Source: Candidatus Methylacidiphilum fumarolicum (GTDB lineage: Bacteria; Verrucomicrobiota; Verrucomicrobiia; Methylacidiphilales; Methylacidiphilaceae). From it: DNA of 64,000 nucleotides. The stretch is taken from the NCBI RefSeq assembly GCF_949774925.1, contig NZ_OX458932.1:62001-126000 (forward strand), given 5' to 3'. Both the position numbers and the translations under genes were made by a program. The notes beneath the pieces were generated by a model. The model was not told where the DNA came from and did no database searches. It saw only the letters and a program-made list of their open reading frames with translations. Positions 27,108 through 35,806 of the stretch are shown piece after piece. Position 1 is the stretch's first letter, and each line of letters opens with the position of its first letter.

Positions 27108-28325
27108 ATGCAGCCGCTCCCTGGATTTCGTGATTTTTATCCTCCCGACTTTGCTTTTAGACAATTGCTATTTTCTCGCTGGAGAGAAATCTGCAGGCGT
27201 TTCAATTTTGTCGAGTATGAAGGGCCGGTACTAGAGTCTCTAGAACTGTATCAAAAAAAGTCTGGAGAAGAGATACTCAATCAAATTTATCATTTTTTGG
27301 ATAAAGGCAATCGGATTGTTGCATTAAGACCTGAAATGACGCCAACCCTAGCCCGAATGATCGAGGCTCATTATAAGGAATATAAGAAGCCTATCAAATG
27401 GTTTTCTATTCCCCAACTTTTTCGTTACGAACGCGCTCAAAAAGGGAGGTTGAGAGAGCATTTCCAGCTTAATTGCGATATTATTGGAGAAGCTGATCTA
27501 GAAGCAGATATTGAGCTGATTAATCTTGCAATAGACATTCTCCGTTCTTTTGGCTTAGGCAAGGAAGATTTTATCGTTCGGATAAGTGACCGGCAGTTTT
27601 GGTCTGAATTCTTAACCAAAAAAGGAGTGGCCATAGAAGAATGGTACCAGTTTTTCCAAGCTATAGATAAGATCGAAAGAGATCCAAAAGAAGAGATTGA
27701 GCGTCGGTTAGGAGGGTTAGCCCAAGAGGTGTTTGAGTTAATTGAAAAGCCATGCTATTGGGAAAGATTTGAAGTTGTTTTAGAGGGGCTTCGTCATAGA
27801 AAGCTTGAAGAATATGCTAAGATAGATCTTAGAATTGTCCGAGGTTTAGCCTATTATACGGGAGTCGTCTATGAAATTTTTGATAAAGCTGGAAAATTTA
27901 GAGCTATCGCTGGAGGAGGAAGATATGATGATCTGCTTAAGCTCTTTGGAGGAGAAGATATTCCTGCGGTAGGATTTGGAATGGGAGATGTCGTTCTAGG
28001 CGAAATTCTTAAAGAAAAAAAGCTTTTAGAGCCTTCTTTCCCACGGCTTGATGTGTATGTCGTTTTTCCAGAAGGGAAAAAAAATCCTCTTGGGCTACTG
28101 TTGATCGAACAGTTACGGAGTAGTGGTTTTTCTGTTGAGTTTTCATTCCATCCCTTGAAGATGAAGAAGCAGCTGGCACAAGCCCAATCCCTCAATGCCC
28201 GATTCGCGCTTTTTGTGACCGAAAAACTCGCAGAAGGGTTCGTAGAACTAAAGAATATGGACGAAAGAAAGCAGTTTGTGATACCGGTAGAACAATTGGT
28301 TGGATTTCTAGAGAAAAAAGAGTAA
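27108..28325 (+). CDS. hisS: Histidyl-tRNA synthetase
   Basis: A 405-residue class II synthetase. It opens with Gly-Phe-Arg-Asp-Phe-Tyr-Pro, has motif 2 around Phe-Arg-Tyr-Glu-Arg, the histidine-specific stretch Leu-Ala-Tyr-Tyr-Thr-Gly, and motif 3 with Gly-Gly-Gly-Arg-Tyr-Asp-Asp followed by Val-Gly-Phe-Gly-Met-Gly. A C-terminal anticodon-binding domain (from about residue 315) separates it from the regulatory paralogue HisZ. Motif 2 reads Glu-Arg-Ala-Gln-Lys-Gly-Arg-Leu-Arg-Glu-His, slightly unlike the common Arg-Pro-Gln-x-Gly-Arg form. Confidence 0.92.
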   Translation: MQPLPGFRDFYPPDFAFRQLLFSRWREICRRFNFVEYEGPVLESLELYQKKSGEEILNQIYHFLDKGNRIVALRPEMTPTLARMIEAHYKEYKKPIKWFSIPQLFRYERAQKGRLREHFQLNCDIIGEADLEADIELINLAIDILRSFGLGKEDFIVRISDRQFWSEFLTKKGVAIEEWYQFFQAIDKIERDPKEEIERRLGGLAQEVFELIEKPCYWERFEVVLEGLRHRKLEEYAKIDLRIVRGLAYYTGVVYEIFDKAGKFRAIAGGGRYDDLLKLFGGEDIPAVGFGMGDVVLGEILKEKKLLEPSFPRLDVYVVFPEGKKNPLGLLLIEQLRSSGFSVEFSFHPLKMKKQLAQAQSLNARFALFVTEKLAEGFVELKNMDERKQFVIPVEQLVGFLEKKE

Positions 28326-28502
28326 AATGTGGGCTCGGTAGTTTTTCCTTTGTCTTTTCTTTTTTGGGGAATGAACTATTTTAAAAGGATTTTCATCGCC
28401 ACCGGATTGTTTTGAAAGAAATAGGACGGTAGAGCATACAGTGGCAATGAAGCTTGCAGGCAGCTGGAAGACTTCCTGTTTGAGAATGAAATTGAGGTTT
28501 AA

Positions 28503-30326
28503 ATGAAAAAAAGTTTTCAGCAATATAGGACTCATTTATGTCATGAGCTTGGTTTAAAGGATGTGGGGCAAAAGGTAAGTCTATGTGGCTGGGTACAATC
28601 GAAAAGAGATCATGGGGGGCTTTTGTTTGTTGATCTTCGAGACAGAGAAGGGGTAACGCAGGTTGTTTTTCATCCCGACAAAGATCCTGTCCTATTTGCC
28701 TCTGCAAAACAAATTAAAGATGAGTTTGTAATCAAGGTTGTAGGAGTAGTGGTAGAAAGACCTGCGGGGACCAAAAATGCAGCTATACCTACTGGAGAAA
28801 TCGAACTGGAAGCTGAAAATCTTGAAATTTTGAACCCTTCGCTACCCTTGCCTTTTAACTTAGACGAATCAATTGAAAATGAAGAATTAAGGCTATCCTT
28901 CCGTTTTCTTGATTTAAGGAGGAAAAAACTTCTAAACTCTTTAAAACTTCGTCATCAAGTGACCTATGTGGTCAGGGAATATCTTACAAGCAAAGGTTTT
29001 CTAGAAATTGAGACACCTATTTTATCTAAGAGTACTCCAGAGGGAGCAAGAGATTTTTTGGTACCAAGCCGACTCTCTCCTGGTAAGTTTTACGCGTTAC
29101 CTCAGGCTCCGCAACAATATAAACAACTCTTGATGGTGGCGGGCATTGATAAGTATTTCCAAATTGCTCGCTGTTTTCGAGACGAAGATTTGCGTTCTGA
29201 CAGGCAACCTGAATTTACCCAGATAGATATAGAAGCCTCTTTTGTCGTTGTTGATGACATTCTGCAGTGGGTTGAAGAAATGATCCAGCAGATTTTTTCA
29301 AAGGTTCTTGGCATTGAACTTTCTCTTCCTTTTGCTCGTATTACTTACAAGCAAGCTTTGGATCTTTACGGTTCTGATAAGCCAGATCTGAGAATAGCTT
29401 GGCAAATACAAGATGTCGGAGAGGTGTTTGAGAATACGGAGTTTAAAATTTTTCGTGAAGTCCTTGCTAGAGGAGGTGTCATTAAAGCATTAAATGCTAA
29501 GCAGGCCAGTCCAGTGGTTGGACCTACGGGGATCGCAGAATTAGAAGAATTGGCTAAGTCAATGGGAGCAAAAGGCTTGGCTTACATTCGAATTGAAGAT
29601 AAAGAGTGGAAATCACCTATAGTTAAGTTCTTTTCTATGGAGGAGCGGAAAAAGCTAGAGAATGTTCTTGGTATAGAACCCGCTGATTTGATTTTATTTA
29701 GTGCTGGTCCATGGGATCAGGCTTGTCAAGTGCTTGGAAAAGTAAGATTGCAGTTGGCAGAAATGACCCGCAGTGTGCCATCCAATGAATGGAAATTTGT
29801 TTGGGTGACAGATTTTCCTCTTTTTGAATACAGTCCTTTAGAACAGAAATGGAATAGCGTTCATCATCCTTTTACTAGACCCTGTCAAGAAGATATAGGC
29901 AAACTGGATAGTGGTAGATATGATGAGATTCGGGCGCTGGCTTATGATATCGTCTTAAACGGTGTGGAACTTGGAGGAGGAAGTATTCGGATTCATGAAA
30001 AAGAACTTCAAGAGAAAATATTTTCAATTCTTGGTATCGATAAAGAACGGCAGAAGCTTCTTTTTGGTCATCTCCTTAAAGCTTTTCAATATGGAGCTCC
30101 CCCTCATGGAGGGATAGCCTTAGGGCTAGACAGGTTTGTTATGCTTCTGAGCGGAGCGGAAACTATCAGAGATGTAATAGCTTTTCCAAAAAACCGGCAT
30201 GGAGTCGATCTCCTTACTCAATCTCCTTCGGAGGTAGACTTTCAGCAACTTAAAGAACTTCATATTAAGCTGGCTTTCCCTTCCTTAGATTCCAGACTAC
30301 GGCAAGAACCTGAAATAGAACCTTAA
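28503..30326 (+). CDS. aspS: Aspartyl-tRNA synthetase
   Basis: A 607-residue bacterial-type AspRS. It has an N-terminal OB-fold anticodon domain (Gly-Trp-Val-x-x-x-Arg-Asp-His-Gly-Gly), motif 2 in Phe-Arg-Asp-Glu-Asp-Leu-Arg-x-Asp-Arg-Gln-Pro-Glu-Phe-Thr-Gln, the bacterial GAD insertion domain in the middle, and motif 3 in Gly-Leu-Asp-Arg. Bacterial enzymes of this type may also charge tRNA-Asn when gatCAB is present; this cannot be judged here. It lies between hisS and pyk, all rightward. Confidence 0.96.
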   Translation: MKKSFQQYRTHLCHELGLKDVGQKVSLCGWVQSKRDHGGLLFVDLRDREGVTQVVFHPDKDPVLFASAKQIKDEFVIKVVGVVVERPAGTKNAAIPTGEIELEAENLEILNPSLPLPFNLDESIENEELRLSFRFLDLRRKKLLNSLKLRHQVTYVVREYLTSKGFLEIETPILSKSTPEGARDFLVPSRLSPGKFYALPQAPQQYKQLLMVAGIDKYFQIARCFRDEDLRSDRQPEFTQIDIEASFVVVDDILQWVEEMIQQIFSKVLGIELSLPFARITYKQALDLYGSDKPDLRIAWQIQDVGEVFENTEFKIFREVLARGGVIKALNAKQASPVVGPTGIAELEELAKSMGAKGLAYIRIEDKEWKSPIVKFFSMEERKKLENVLGIEPADLILFSAGPWDQACQVLGKVRLQLAEMTRSVPSNEWKFVWVTDFPLFEYSPLEQKWNSVHHPFTRPCQEDIGKLDSGRYDEIRALAYDIVLNGVELGGGSIRIHEKELQEKIFSILGIDKERQKLLFGHLLKAFQYGAPPHGGIALGLDRFVMLLSGAETIRDVIAFPKNRHGVDLLTQSPSEVDFQQLKELHIKLAFPSLDSRLRQEPEIEP

Positions 30327-30369
30327 AGCGTAAAATGACTTTATATGAGCAAGAGAGGGGGCAACAAGA

Positions 30370-31800
30370 ATGATTCCATTTAAAAATTGGAAACGTCGAA
30401 CTAAATTAATAGCAACTCTGGGACCGGCCACAGAATCAGGAGAAACGATTTTTTCCTTGATAGAAAGTGGAGTCGATATTTTCCGTTTCAACATGTCTCA
30501 TGGGAAGCCTGATTGGGTGAGAGAGAAGGCGGCTCTTATTCAGGAGTTTTCAAGAAGGCTTGGAAAATATGTTGGTATGCTCCTAGATACACAAGGACCA
30601 GCCATCCGTACGGGTGATTTGCCCGATCAAATGCAATTGAAGCCAGGAGATATCTTTACTTTTACTGTTCGAGGAGAAAAGGTGGAGGATCAGCATTCCG
30701 TTTCCGTCAATTATGATGACATTGTCAATGATATCCAACTTGGAGATGTCGTTCTGGTGGATAACGGAAATATTAAAATGAAAGTAATCTCGAAAGAAAA
30801 GAATTTTTTGCGCTGTGAAGTGTTGACTCCAGGGGTTATGAAAAGCAGACGGCATATTAATATTCCTGGGGTTCGGATTAATTTGCCACCATTGACTCAA
30901 AAAGATCTAAGGGATATCCAATTGGGAATCGAGTGTGGAATGGATTTCTTTGCCTTATCTTTTGTTAGGGAAGCGAATGATTGTGATTTGTTACGTCAAA
31001 TTCTCATTTCGAAAGGATCCTCCGGAAAAGTTGTTGCTAAAATAGAGGATCAGCTAGCCATTAAAAACCTCTTCCAAATTATCGATTCTTCAGATGCCAT
31101 TATGATTGCCCGCGGGGATTTGGGCATAGAATGTCCTTTTGAAGAACTGCCTATTATTCAAAGACGGATCGTTAAATCCTGCATACAGAAGAGAAAACCG
31201 GTTATCGTTGCCACACATCTTCTTGAAAGCATGATTATGAATCCTGTACCTACCCGTGCTGAAATTACAGATATAGCCAATGCCGTTTATGAACAGGCTG
31301 ATTGTCTCATGCTATCAGGAGAAACAGCTTCGGGGAGATATCCTGTAGAATGCATTAAAATATTGGATCGTGTGGCTGTGAGAACTGAAAAAAGCGGTGG
31401 GGCAGGATATGCTTCCCTTGTTGAACTTTTGGGAGACGAAGAAAAATTAGCTAAAACAGCCGTTCATCTTGCTGATGATGTTGGGGCTCCAGCTATATGC
31501 GTGTTCACTCGTTTTGGATTTTTAGCAAGTTTAATCGCAGGGCTTAGACCTCGATACTCTGTGATCTATGCTTTCTGTCCAGATGAAGAAGTGTGTCGAA
31601 AACTCACCTTAAATTATGGGGTAGAACCTTGTTATGTAGTCTTCCCCAAAAGCCAGGAAGAGAGCATCGAATTGGTCGAAAAATTTTTAAAAACAAAAGG
31701 CATAGAGAGTGGTCAGAAAATTGTCTTGATCTCCGAAGTGCCTTTAAAAGGCGAAAGAGACCGGTTTATATTACTTCATCAACTTCATTATATTGAATAA
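30370..31800 (+). CDS. pyk: Pyruvate kinase
   Basis: A 476-residue enzyme making pyruvate and ATP from phosphoenolpyruvate. It shows Lys-x-Ile-Ala-Thr-Leu-Gly-Pro-Ala-Thr at the start, Phe-Arg-Phe-Asn-Met-Ser-His-Gly, the catalytic Lys in Val-Ala-Lys-Ile-Glu-Asp, and Met-Ile-Ala-Arg-Gly-Asp-Leu-Gly-Ile-Glu. The C-terminal allosteric domain is full length. An SDR gene starts 17 bases after it, probably on the same transcript. Confidence 0.96.
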   Translation: MIPFKNWKRRTKLIATLGPATESGETIFSLIESGVDIFRFNMSHGKPDWVREKAALIQEFSRRLGKYVGMLLDTQGPAIRTGDLPDQMQLKPGDIFTFTVRGEKVEDQHSVSVNYDDIVNDIQLGDVVLVDNGNIKMKVISKEKNFLRCEVLTPGVMKSRRHINIPGVRINLPPLTQKDLRDIQLGIECGMDFFALSFVREANDCDLLRQILISKGSSGKVVAKIEDQLAIKNLFQIIDSSDAIMIARGDLGIECPFEELPIIQRRIVKSCIQKRKPVIVATHLLESMIMNPVPTRAEITDIANAVYEQADCLMLSGETASGRYPVECIKILDRVAVRTEKSGGAGYASLVELLGDEEKLAKTAVHLADDVGAPAICVFTRFGFLASLIAGLRPRYSVIYAFCPDEEVCRKLTLNYGVEPCYVVFPKSQEESIELVEKFLKTKGIESGQKIVLISEVPLKGERDRFILLHQLHYIE

Positions 31801-31817
31801 TTGAATTCCTACCACTT

Positions 31818-32669
31818 ATGAAATCTTTCAGAGGAATGACCGCCTTGGTTACTGGGGCTTCTTCTGGATTAGGTTCTGAATTTGCTCGTCAGCTTGCTCA
31901 GGAAGTAAGTCAGCTTTTGATCACTTCTAGAAGAGCTGAGCGTTTACATGCTCTTACTGAAGAACTGCAAAAGCAGTCGCCTCATATCCGAGTTTTTTCT
32001 ATTCCTGCTGATCTAAGTTGTCAAAAGGGGAGAGAAATTCTTACTGATTGGTTAGCTGCAGAAAAGACAGAAGTGGACATTTTGATTAACAATGCGGGCT
32101 GTGGAGATTATGGTCCTTTTGAAGAGTGTCCATTCGAACGAGTGCGTTCGCTTCTGGAACTTAACATTGTCTCTTTAACTTATTTAACTCGGTTGGTTCT
32201 CCCAGATATGCTTAAGAAGAAAAGGGGGATTATTATTAATATCGGTTCGATCGTCGGCAGAAAGCCTCTTCCGACCTGTGCTGCCTATTCTGGATCCAAA
32301 AGCTATGTTCATGCTTTTTCTGAAGCCTTAAGATGGGAAATAGAAGGCAGCGGTGTGACTCTGACTGTCATTGCTCCAGGGCCGTTGGAGACGGAATTTT
32401 TTATGAAGGCATCCAGAAAGGGAACGGATACAAAACCTTTTGTCCCGCCTTTTATGTGGGTACCTTTAAAAAAAGTGGTGCATGAGTCTTTGATGGCGGC
32501 TAAAGCAGGAAAAGCTTTTTACGTTCCTGGCTTCTATACCCGTATCGCTTCTTTTTTGCATTATCTAACCCCTTCTAGTTTGCTGCGATATATTTATCAG
32601 CTGATCTTACCTATAAAATGTCGAAATAATTCTTCAAAAGATGAAAAAATTACCTGTAGCTTGGACTAG
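31818..32669 (+). CDS. Short-chain dehydrogenase/reductase
   Basis: A 283-residue classical SDR. The cofactor motif Thr-Gly-Ala-Ser-Ser-Gly-Leu-Gly (12-19), Asn-Asn-Ala-Gly (91-94), catalytic Ser144, Tyr157 and Lys161, and the later Pro-Gly-Pro-Leu-Glu-Thr segment are all present. Basic residues after the second strand (Ser-Arg-Arg) favour NADP. It resembles the DltE/YqjQ-like group of general oxidoreductases; the substrate is unknown. A C-terminal hydrophobic stretch (about 235-265) could associate with the membrane. Confidence 0.88.
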   Translation: MKSFRGMTALVTGASSGLGSEFARQLAQEVSQLLITSRRAERLHALTEELQKQSPHIRVFSIPADLSCQKGREILTDWLAAEKTEVDILINNAGCGDYGPFEECPFERVRSLLELNIVSLTYLTRLVLPDMLKKKRGIIINIGSIVGRKPLPTCAAYSGSKSYVHAFSEALRWEIEGSGVTLTVIAPGPLETEFFMKASRKGTDTKPFVPPFMWVPLKKVVHESLMAAKAGKAFYVPGFYTRIASFLHYLTPSSLLRYIYQLILPIKCRNNSSKDEKITCSLD

Positions 32670-32768
32670 CTAAGGAATAGGTTGTGTTTCCTTTTTATTA
32701 TCGCAGCCTGCTAAGGATCTTTTTAGAGAGTCTTGACACTCAAAGTCTCACCCGTTAAAAAAGGAGCT

Positions 32769-33512
32769 ATGAAACATTCAATTCCTACTGAAATTCGTAA
32801 CGCCCACGGTGAACGGTTGGATTTTGTGTATATTCCTGGCTCAGAAGAAAACAATACATTGGTAATTATTGCCCATGGGATTACTGCACATAAAGATCGG
32901 CCAATGCTTGTCGAGTTATCAAATCAACTAGCAAAAAATGGAATTCATTCTCTCCGCTTTTCCTTTTCTGGACACGGAAAATCTGAAGGCAAATTTGAAG
33001 AATTTACTCCTACAAAAGAAGTTGGGGATCTGCAATCAGTTATTGATTCCTTGCCTGGATGGCGTTATGGATATGTCGGGCATAGTCTTGGCGCTGCCGT
33101 AGGCGTTCTATTTGCTAGTAAAGATCCAAGGATCTCTTTTTTGATCTCCTTGGCGGGAATGGCTTATACAGCTGCCTTTGCTCAACGAGAATTTGGAAAT
33201 GTTATCCCGGGAGAAGGGTGCATGTGGGACATGCCTGAATTTCCTCTTTCTAAAGCACTTATAGAGGATATGAACCGGATCGATAATGTAAAAGAGGCCG
33301 CAAAAAAGATTCGAGTACCTTGGCTTTTTATCCATGGTCTTGCAGATGATGTTGTTCCTCCTCAAGATTCACGAGATTTATTTGCTATTGCATCGGAACC
33401 GAAAAAATTGATTGAAATCCCAGGGTGTGATCATCTTTTCCCACCGCCTCATGACGCGTTTATGGCTGAGGCGGTTGTTAATTGGTTAAAAGAACTCCGA
33501 TTAATATCCTAA
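32769..33512 (+). CDS. Alpha/beta hydrolase
   Basis: A 247-residue serine hydrolase. His-Gly near residue 37 forms the oxyanion turn, the nucleophile is in Gly-His-Ser-Leu-Gly, the acid is the Asp in Gly-Leu-Ala-Asp-Asp-Val-Val-Pro, and the His is in Gly-Cys-Asp-His-Leu-Phe. This layout suits small-ester hydrolases or acyl hydrolases of the YheT/feruloyl-esterase-like kind. Two starts compete: the ATG at 32769 has GGAG only two bases before it, while a TTG at 32733 adds 12 unconserved residues. Confidence 0.85.
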   Translation: MKHSIPTEIRNAHGERLDFVYIPGSEENNTLVIIAHGITAHKDRPMLVELSNQLAKNGIHSLRFSFSGHGKSEGKFEEFTPTKEVGDLQSVIDSLPGWRYGYVGHSLGAAVGVLFASKDPRISFLISLAGMAYTAAFAQREFGNVIPGEGCMWDMPEFPLSKALIEDMNRIDNVKEAAKKIRVPWLFIHGLADDVVPPQDSRDLFAIASEPKKLIEIPGCDHLFPPPHDAFMAEAVVNWLKELRLIS

Positions 33513-33687
33513 GTATTCTATTGCTTTAAAGTAAGGAGAAGAGGATGGAAGGTCCAAGCCCTTTCTTCCTACCAGTCAGTTAATTAACGTTGTGTTTGTG
33601 AATTAAAAACATTATGAGTAGGTATAATGTTCAATTGAATCATGGGGGTTCTATTTATTCAAAATAGATGTAAAGGAAAAAAAGAAA

Positions 33688-34257
33688 ATGGGCGTGCACT
33701 CTGATGATTGGATCCGGCAGATGGTAAAAAAAAATCGAATGATTGAGCCTTTTGAAGAATCGCAGGTTCGAAAGAAAGCAGATGGCTCTCTGGCTATAAG
33801 TTATGGTCTTTCAAGTTACGGTTATGACTTAAGGGTTTCTAGGGAGTTTAAGATTTTTACTAATGTTTTCAATACAGTTGTCGATCCTAAGGCTTTTGAT
33901 TCTCGTTCTTTTGTTGAGATCGAATCAGACTGTTGTATCATTCCTCCTAATTCTTTTGCTTTGGCTAGAAGTGTTGAATATTTTAGAATTCCCAGGGATG
34001 TTATAACCATCTGTCTTGGAAAATCCACTTACGCTCGTTGTGGCATCATCGTCAATGTGACACCTTTCGAACCTGAATGGGAAGGGTATGCTACCCTAGA
34101 AATTTCCAATACTACCCCACTACCAGCAAAAGTCTATGCTGAAGAAGGACTTGCACAGGTCATTTTTATCCAAGCCTGTGAACTCTGCTCGACCTCTTAT
34201 GCGGATAGAAATGGGAAGTATATGCGCCAGCAAGGCGTAACGGTTCCAAGATTATAA
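33688..34257 (+). CDS. dcd: dCTP deaminase
   Basis: A 189-residue trimeric enzyme of the dUTPase fold that deaminates dCTP to dUTP, the precursor of dTMP. Motifs are Ser-Tyr-Gly-Tyr-Asp-Leu-Arg, Gly-Lys-Ser-Thr-Tyr-Ala-Arg-Cys-Gly, and Thr-Pro-Phe-Glu-Pro-Glu-Trp-Glu-Gly with the catalytic Glu. The C-terminal Tyr-x-x-Gln-Gln-Gly-Val motif closes the site. rlmN begins 35 bases later. Confidence 0.95.
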   Translation: MGVHSDDWIRQMVKKNRMIEPFEESQVRKKADGSLAISYGLSSYGYDLRVSREFKIFTNVFNTVVDPKAFDSRSFVEIESDCCIIPPNSFALARSVEYFRIPRDVITICLGKSTYARCGIIVNVTPFEPEWEGYATLEISNTTPLPAKVYAEEGLAQVIFIQACELCSTSYADRNGKYMRQQGVTVPRL

Positions 34258-34292
34258 TTTGATCTTTCTTTTATTTTCCTAATATTCTAAAT

Positions 34293-35381
34293 GTGAAACA
34301 TATTCTTGATCAATTCCCCTCTGAATGGGAACTTTTTGATTCCCTTCCTGAATATCGGAAAACCCAGGTCTTAGATTGGATCTTCAAAAAGAAAGTCTTT
34401 TCTTTTTTTTCCATGACCAACCTCCCCTTACCACTCAGAGAGAGGCTTTCTGAAAACTATGTGATCAAAACATTGGAGCTAGAAAAAGAAAACGATTCTC
34501 AAGACGGAACAAAGAAGTTTTTATGGAAACTTTCTGATAGCCATTACATTGAGTCAGTCCTAATCCCTGCTTCGGATTGTATAGAAAGTTCGAGACGTTT
34601 GACTCTTTGTGTTTCGACCCAGGTTGGTTGCCCTTTAAAATGCGGATTTTGTGCCAGTGGGCTTTTTGGGTTTAAAAGAAATCTTAGCTGTGGCGAGATT
34701 GTTGAGCAGGTGCTTCTTTCAGAAGCAATTGCTAAAGAAAGAATAAGCCATATAGTCTTTATGGGCATGGGGGAACCCCTTCTCAATTACGAGCAACTTA
34801 TCCAAGCCATTCGATTGATTACCTCTTCTTGGGGATTGAGCATTAGTCCAAGAAGAATAACAATTTCCACAAGTGGCATCGTCCCTAATATCCTACGATT
34901 GGCAAACGAATCCTTACCATTCCGGTTGGCTATTTCTTTGCATGCCACCACCGACGAATTACGAAATAAGCTGATGCCAATTAATAGGAAGTACCCATTG
35001 CAGGACCTTTTAAAGAGCTGTGAGGTATTTTGTTCTAAAAGAAAACAGAAAATCACTTTAGAATATATTTTAATTGCTGGAGTAAATGATCGGATGGAGG
35101 ATGTTGAACGACTTGCAAAGATTGCCAAGTCCTTGAAGGCCAAAGTTAATCTTATCGCCTACAATCCTGTATTGCAGATGCCATGGAAGACTCCAAACAA
35201 AAAGGAGATCATGACCTTTTTCCATAAACTACAAATAAAAGGCGTACAAGTCTCTCTCAGACAAGAAAGAGGAAGAGATATTGATGGAGCTTGTGGACAG
35301 CTAAGACTCAGACAGATTGAAAGCCATTTATTAAAAATAGATGAAAAGCCTTTTTCTCAGGACTTGCTCATCGCCGATTAA
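34293..35381 (+). CDS. rlmN: rRNA/tRNA adenine-C2 methyltransferase RlmN
   Basis: A 362-residue radical-SAM enzyme that methylates A2503 of 23S rRNA and A37 of some tRNAs. The cluster motif is Cys113-x-x-x-Cys117-x-x-Cys120, and the methyl-carrying Cys is near residue 334 in Gly-Ala-Cys-Gly-Gln-Leu. Met-Gly-Met-Gly-Glu-Pro-Leu-Leu-Asn and Ile-Ser-Leu-His-Ala are also typical. RlmN is preferred to Cfr because of overall fit and the housekeeping context. The start is GTG. Confidence 0.95.
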   Translation: MKHILDQFPSEWELFDSLPEYRKTQVLDWIFKKKVFSFFSMTNLPLPLRERLSENYVIKTLELEKENDSQDGTKKFLWKLSDSHYIESVLIPASDCIESSRRLTLCVSTQVGCPLKCGFCASGLFGFKRNLSCGEIVEQVLLSEAIAKERISHIVFMGMGEPLLNYEQLIQAIRLITSSWGLSISPRRITISTSGIVPNILRLANESLPFRLAISLHATTDELRNKLMPINRKYPLQDLLKSCEVFCSKRKQKITLEYILIAGVNDRMEDVERLAKIAKSLKAKVNLIAYNPVLQMPWKTPNKKEIMTFFHKLQIKGVQVSLRQERGRDIDGACGQLRLRQIESHLLKIDEKPFSQDLLIAD

Positions 35382-35429
35382 ACAGGAAACAAACTCCTCA
35401 TTCTTCTAGCTTTCCCATTCGTTTCATTA

Positions 35430-35774
35430 TTAGAAATGTGGTCTTGGGATTTTGAACTCCTTAGAAAGATAAAGGCCTATTTCTTCAGGTTCGTTTAGGA
35501 AAAACTTATCCCCATATTTTTTCGCTTGAAAAGGAATAGATGGATCCAGTGGATGGTCAAAAATAATAACTGGACAGGATTGGTTTTCCTCTCCAATTAG
35601 GTCGATGATTTCTTTTCTAGGTTTTTCAAAGGAAACATAGCAGACTTTTAAACGGTCTTTTAATTGCGGATAAGTTTTTAAAACCCCTTCAAAGATCATA
35701 CAATAAGGACAATAGTAAGGATCGCCTGGTCCATCATAAAATCCAGGCTTTAGCAAGTACAATATTGGTTGCAT
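35430..35774 (-). CDS. DUF3088 thioredoxin-like protein
   Basis: A 114-residue protein that fits DUF3088: it opens with Leu-Leu-Lys-Pro-Gly-Phe-Tyr-Asp, has Tyr-Tyr-Cys-Pro-Tyr-Cys (Cys22 and Cys25) in a thioredoxin-like position, and Gly-Glu-Glu-Asn-Gln-Ser-Cys-Pro-Val near the cis-Pro site. The Cys-x-x-Cys suggests a redox or metal role, but the family has no established function that I know of. It follows the porin gene on the same strand, by 32 bases. Confidence 0.75.
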   Translation of the reverse strand: MQPILYLLKPGFYDGPGDPYYCPYCMIFEGVLKTYPQLKDRLKVCYVSFEKPRKEIIDLIGEENQSCPVIIFDHPLDPSIPFQAKKYGDKFFLNEPEEIGLYLSKEFKIPRPHF

Positions 35775-35806
35775 ATAATATCCTTTCCTTTCAAAAAATA
35801 ACCTAC

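Noticed and set aside
27108-28325. Assignment as the regulatory paralogue HisZ
   Set aside because: A complete anticodon-binding C-terminal domain is present, which HisZ lacks.
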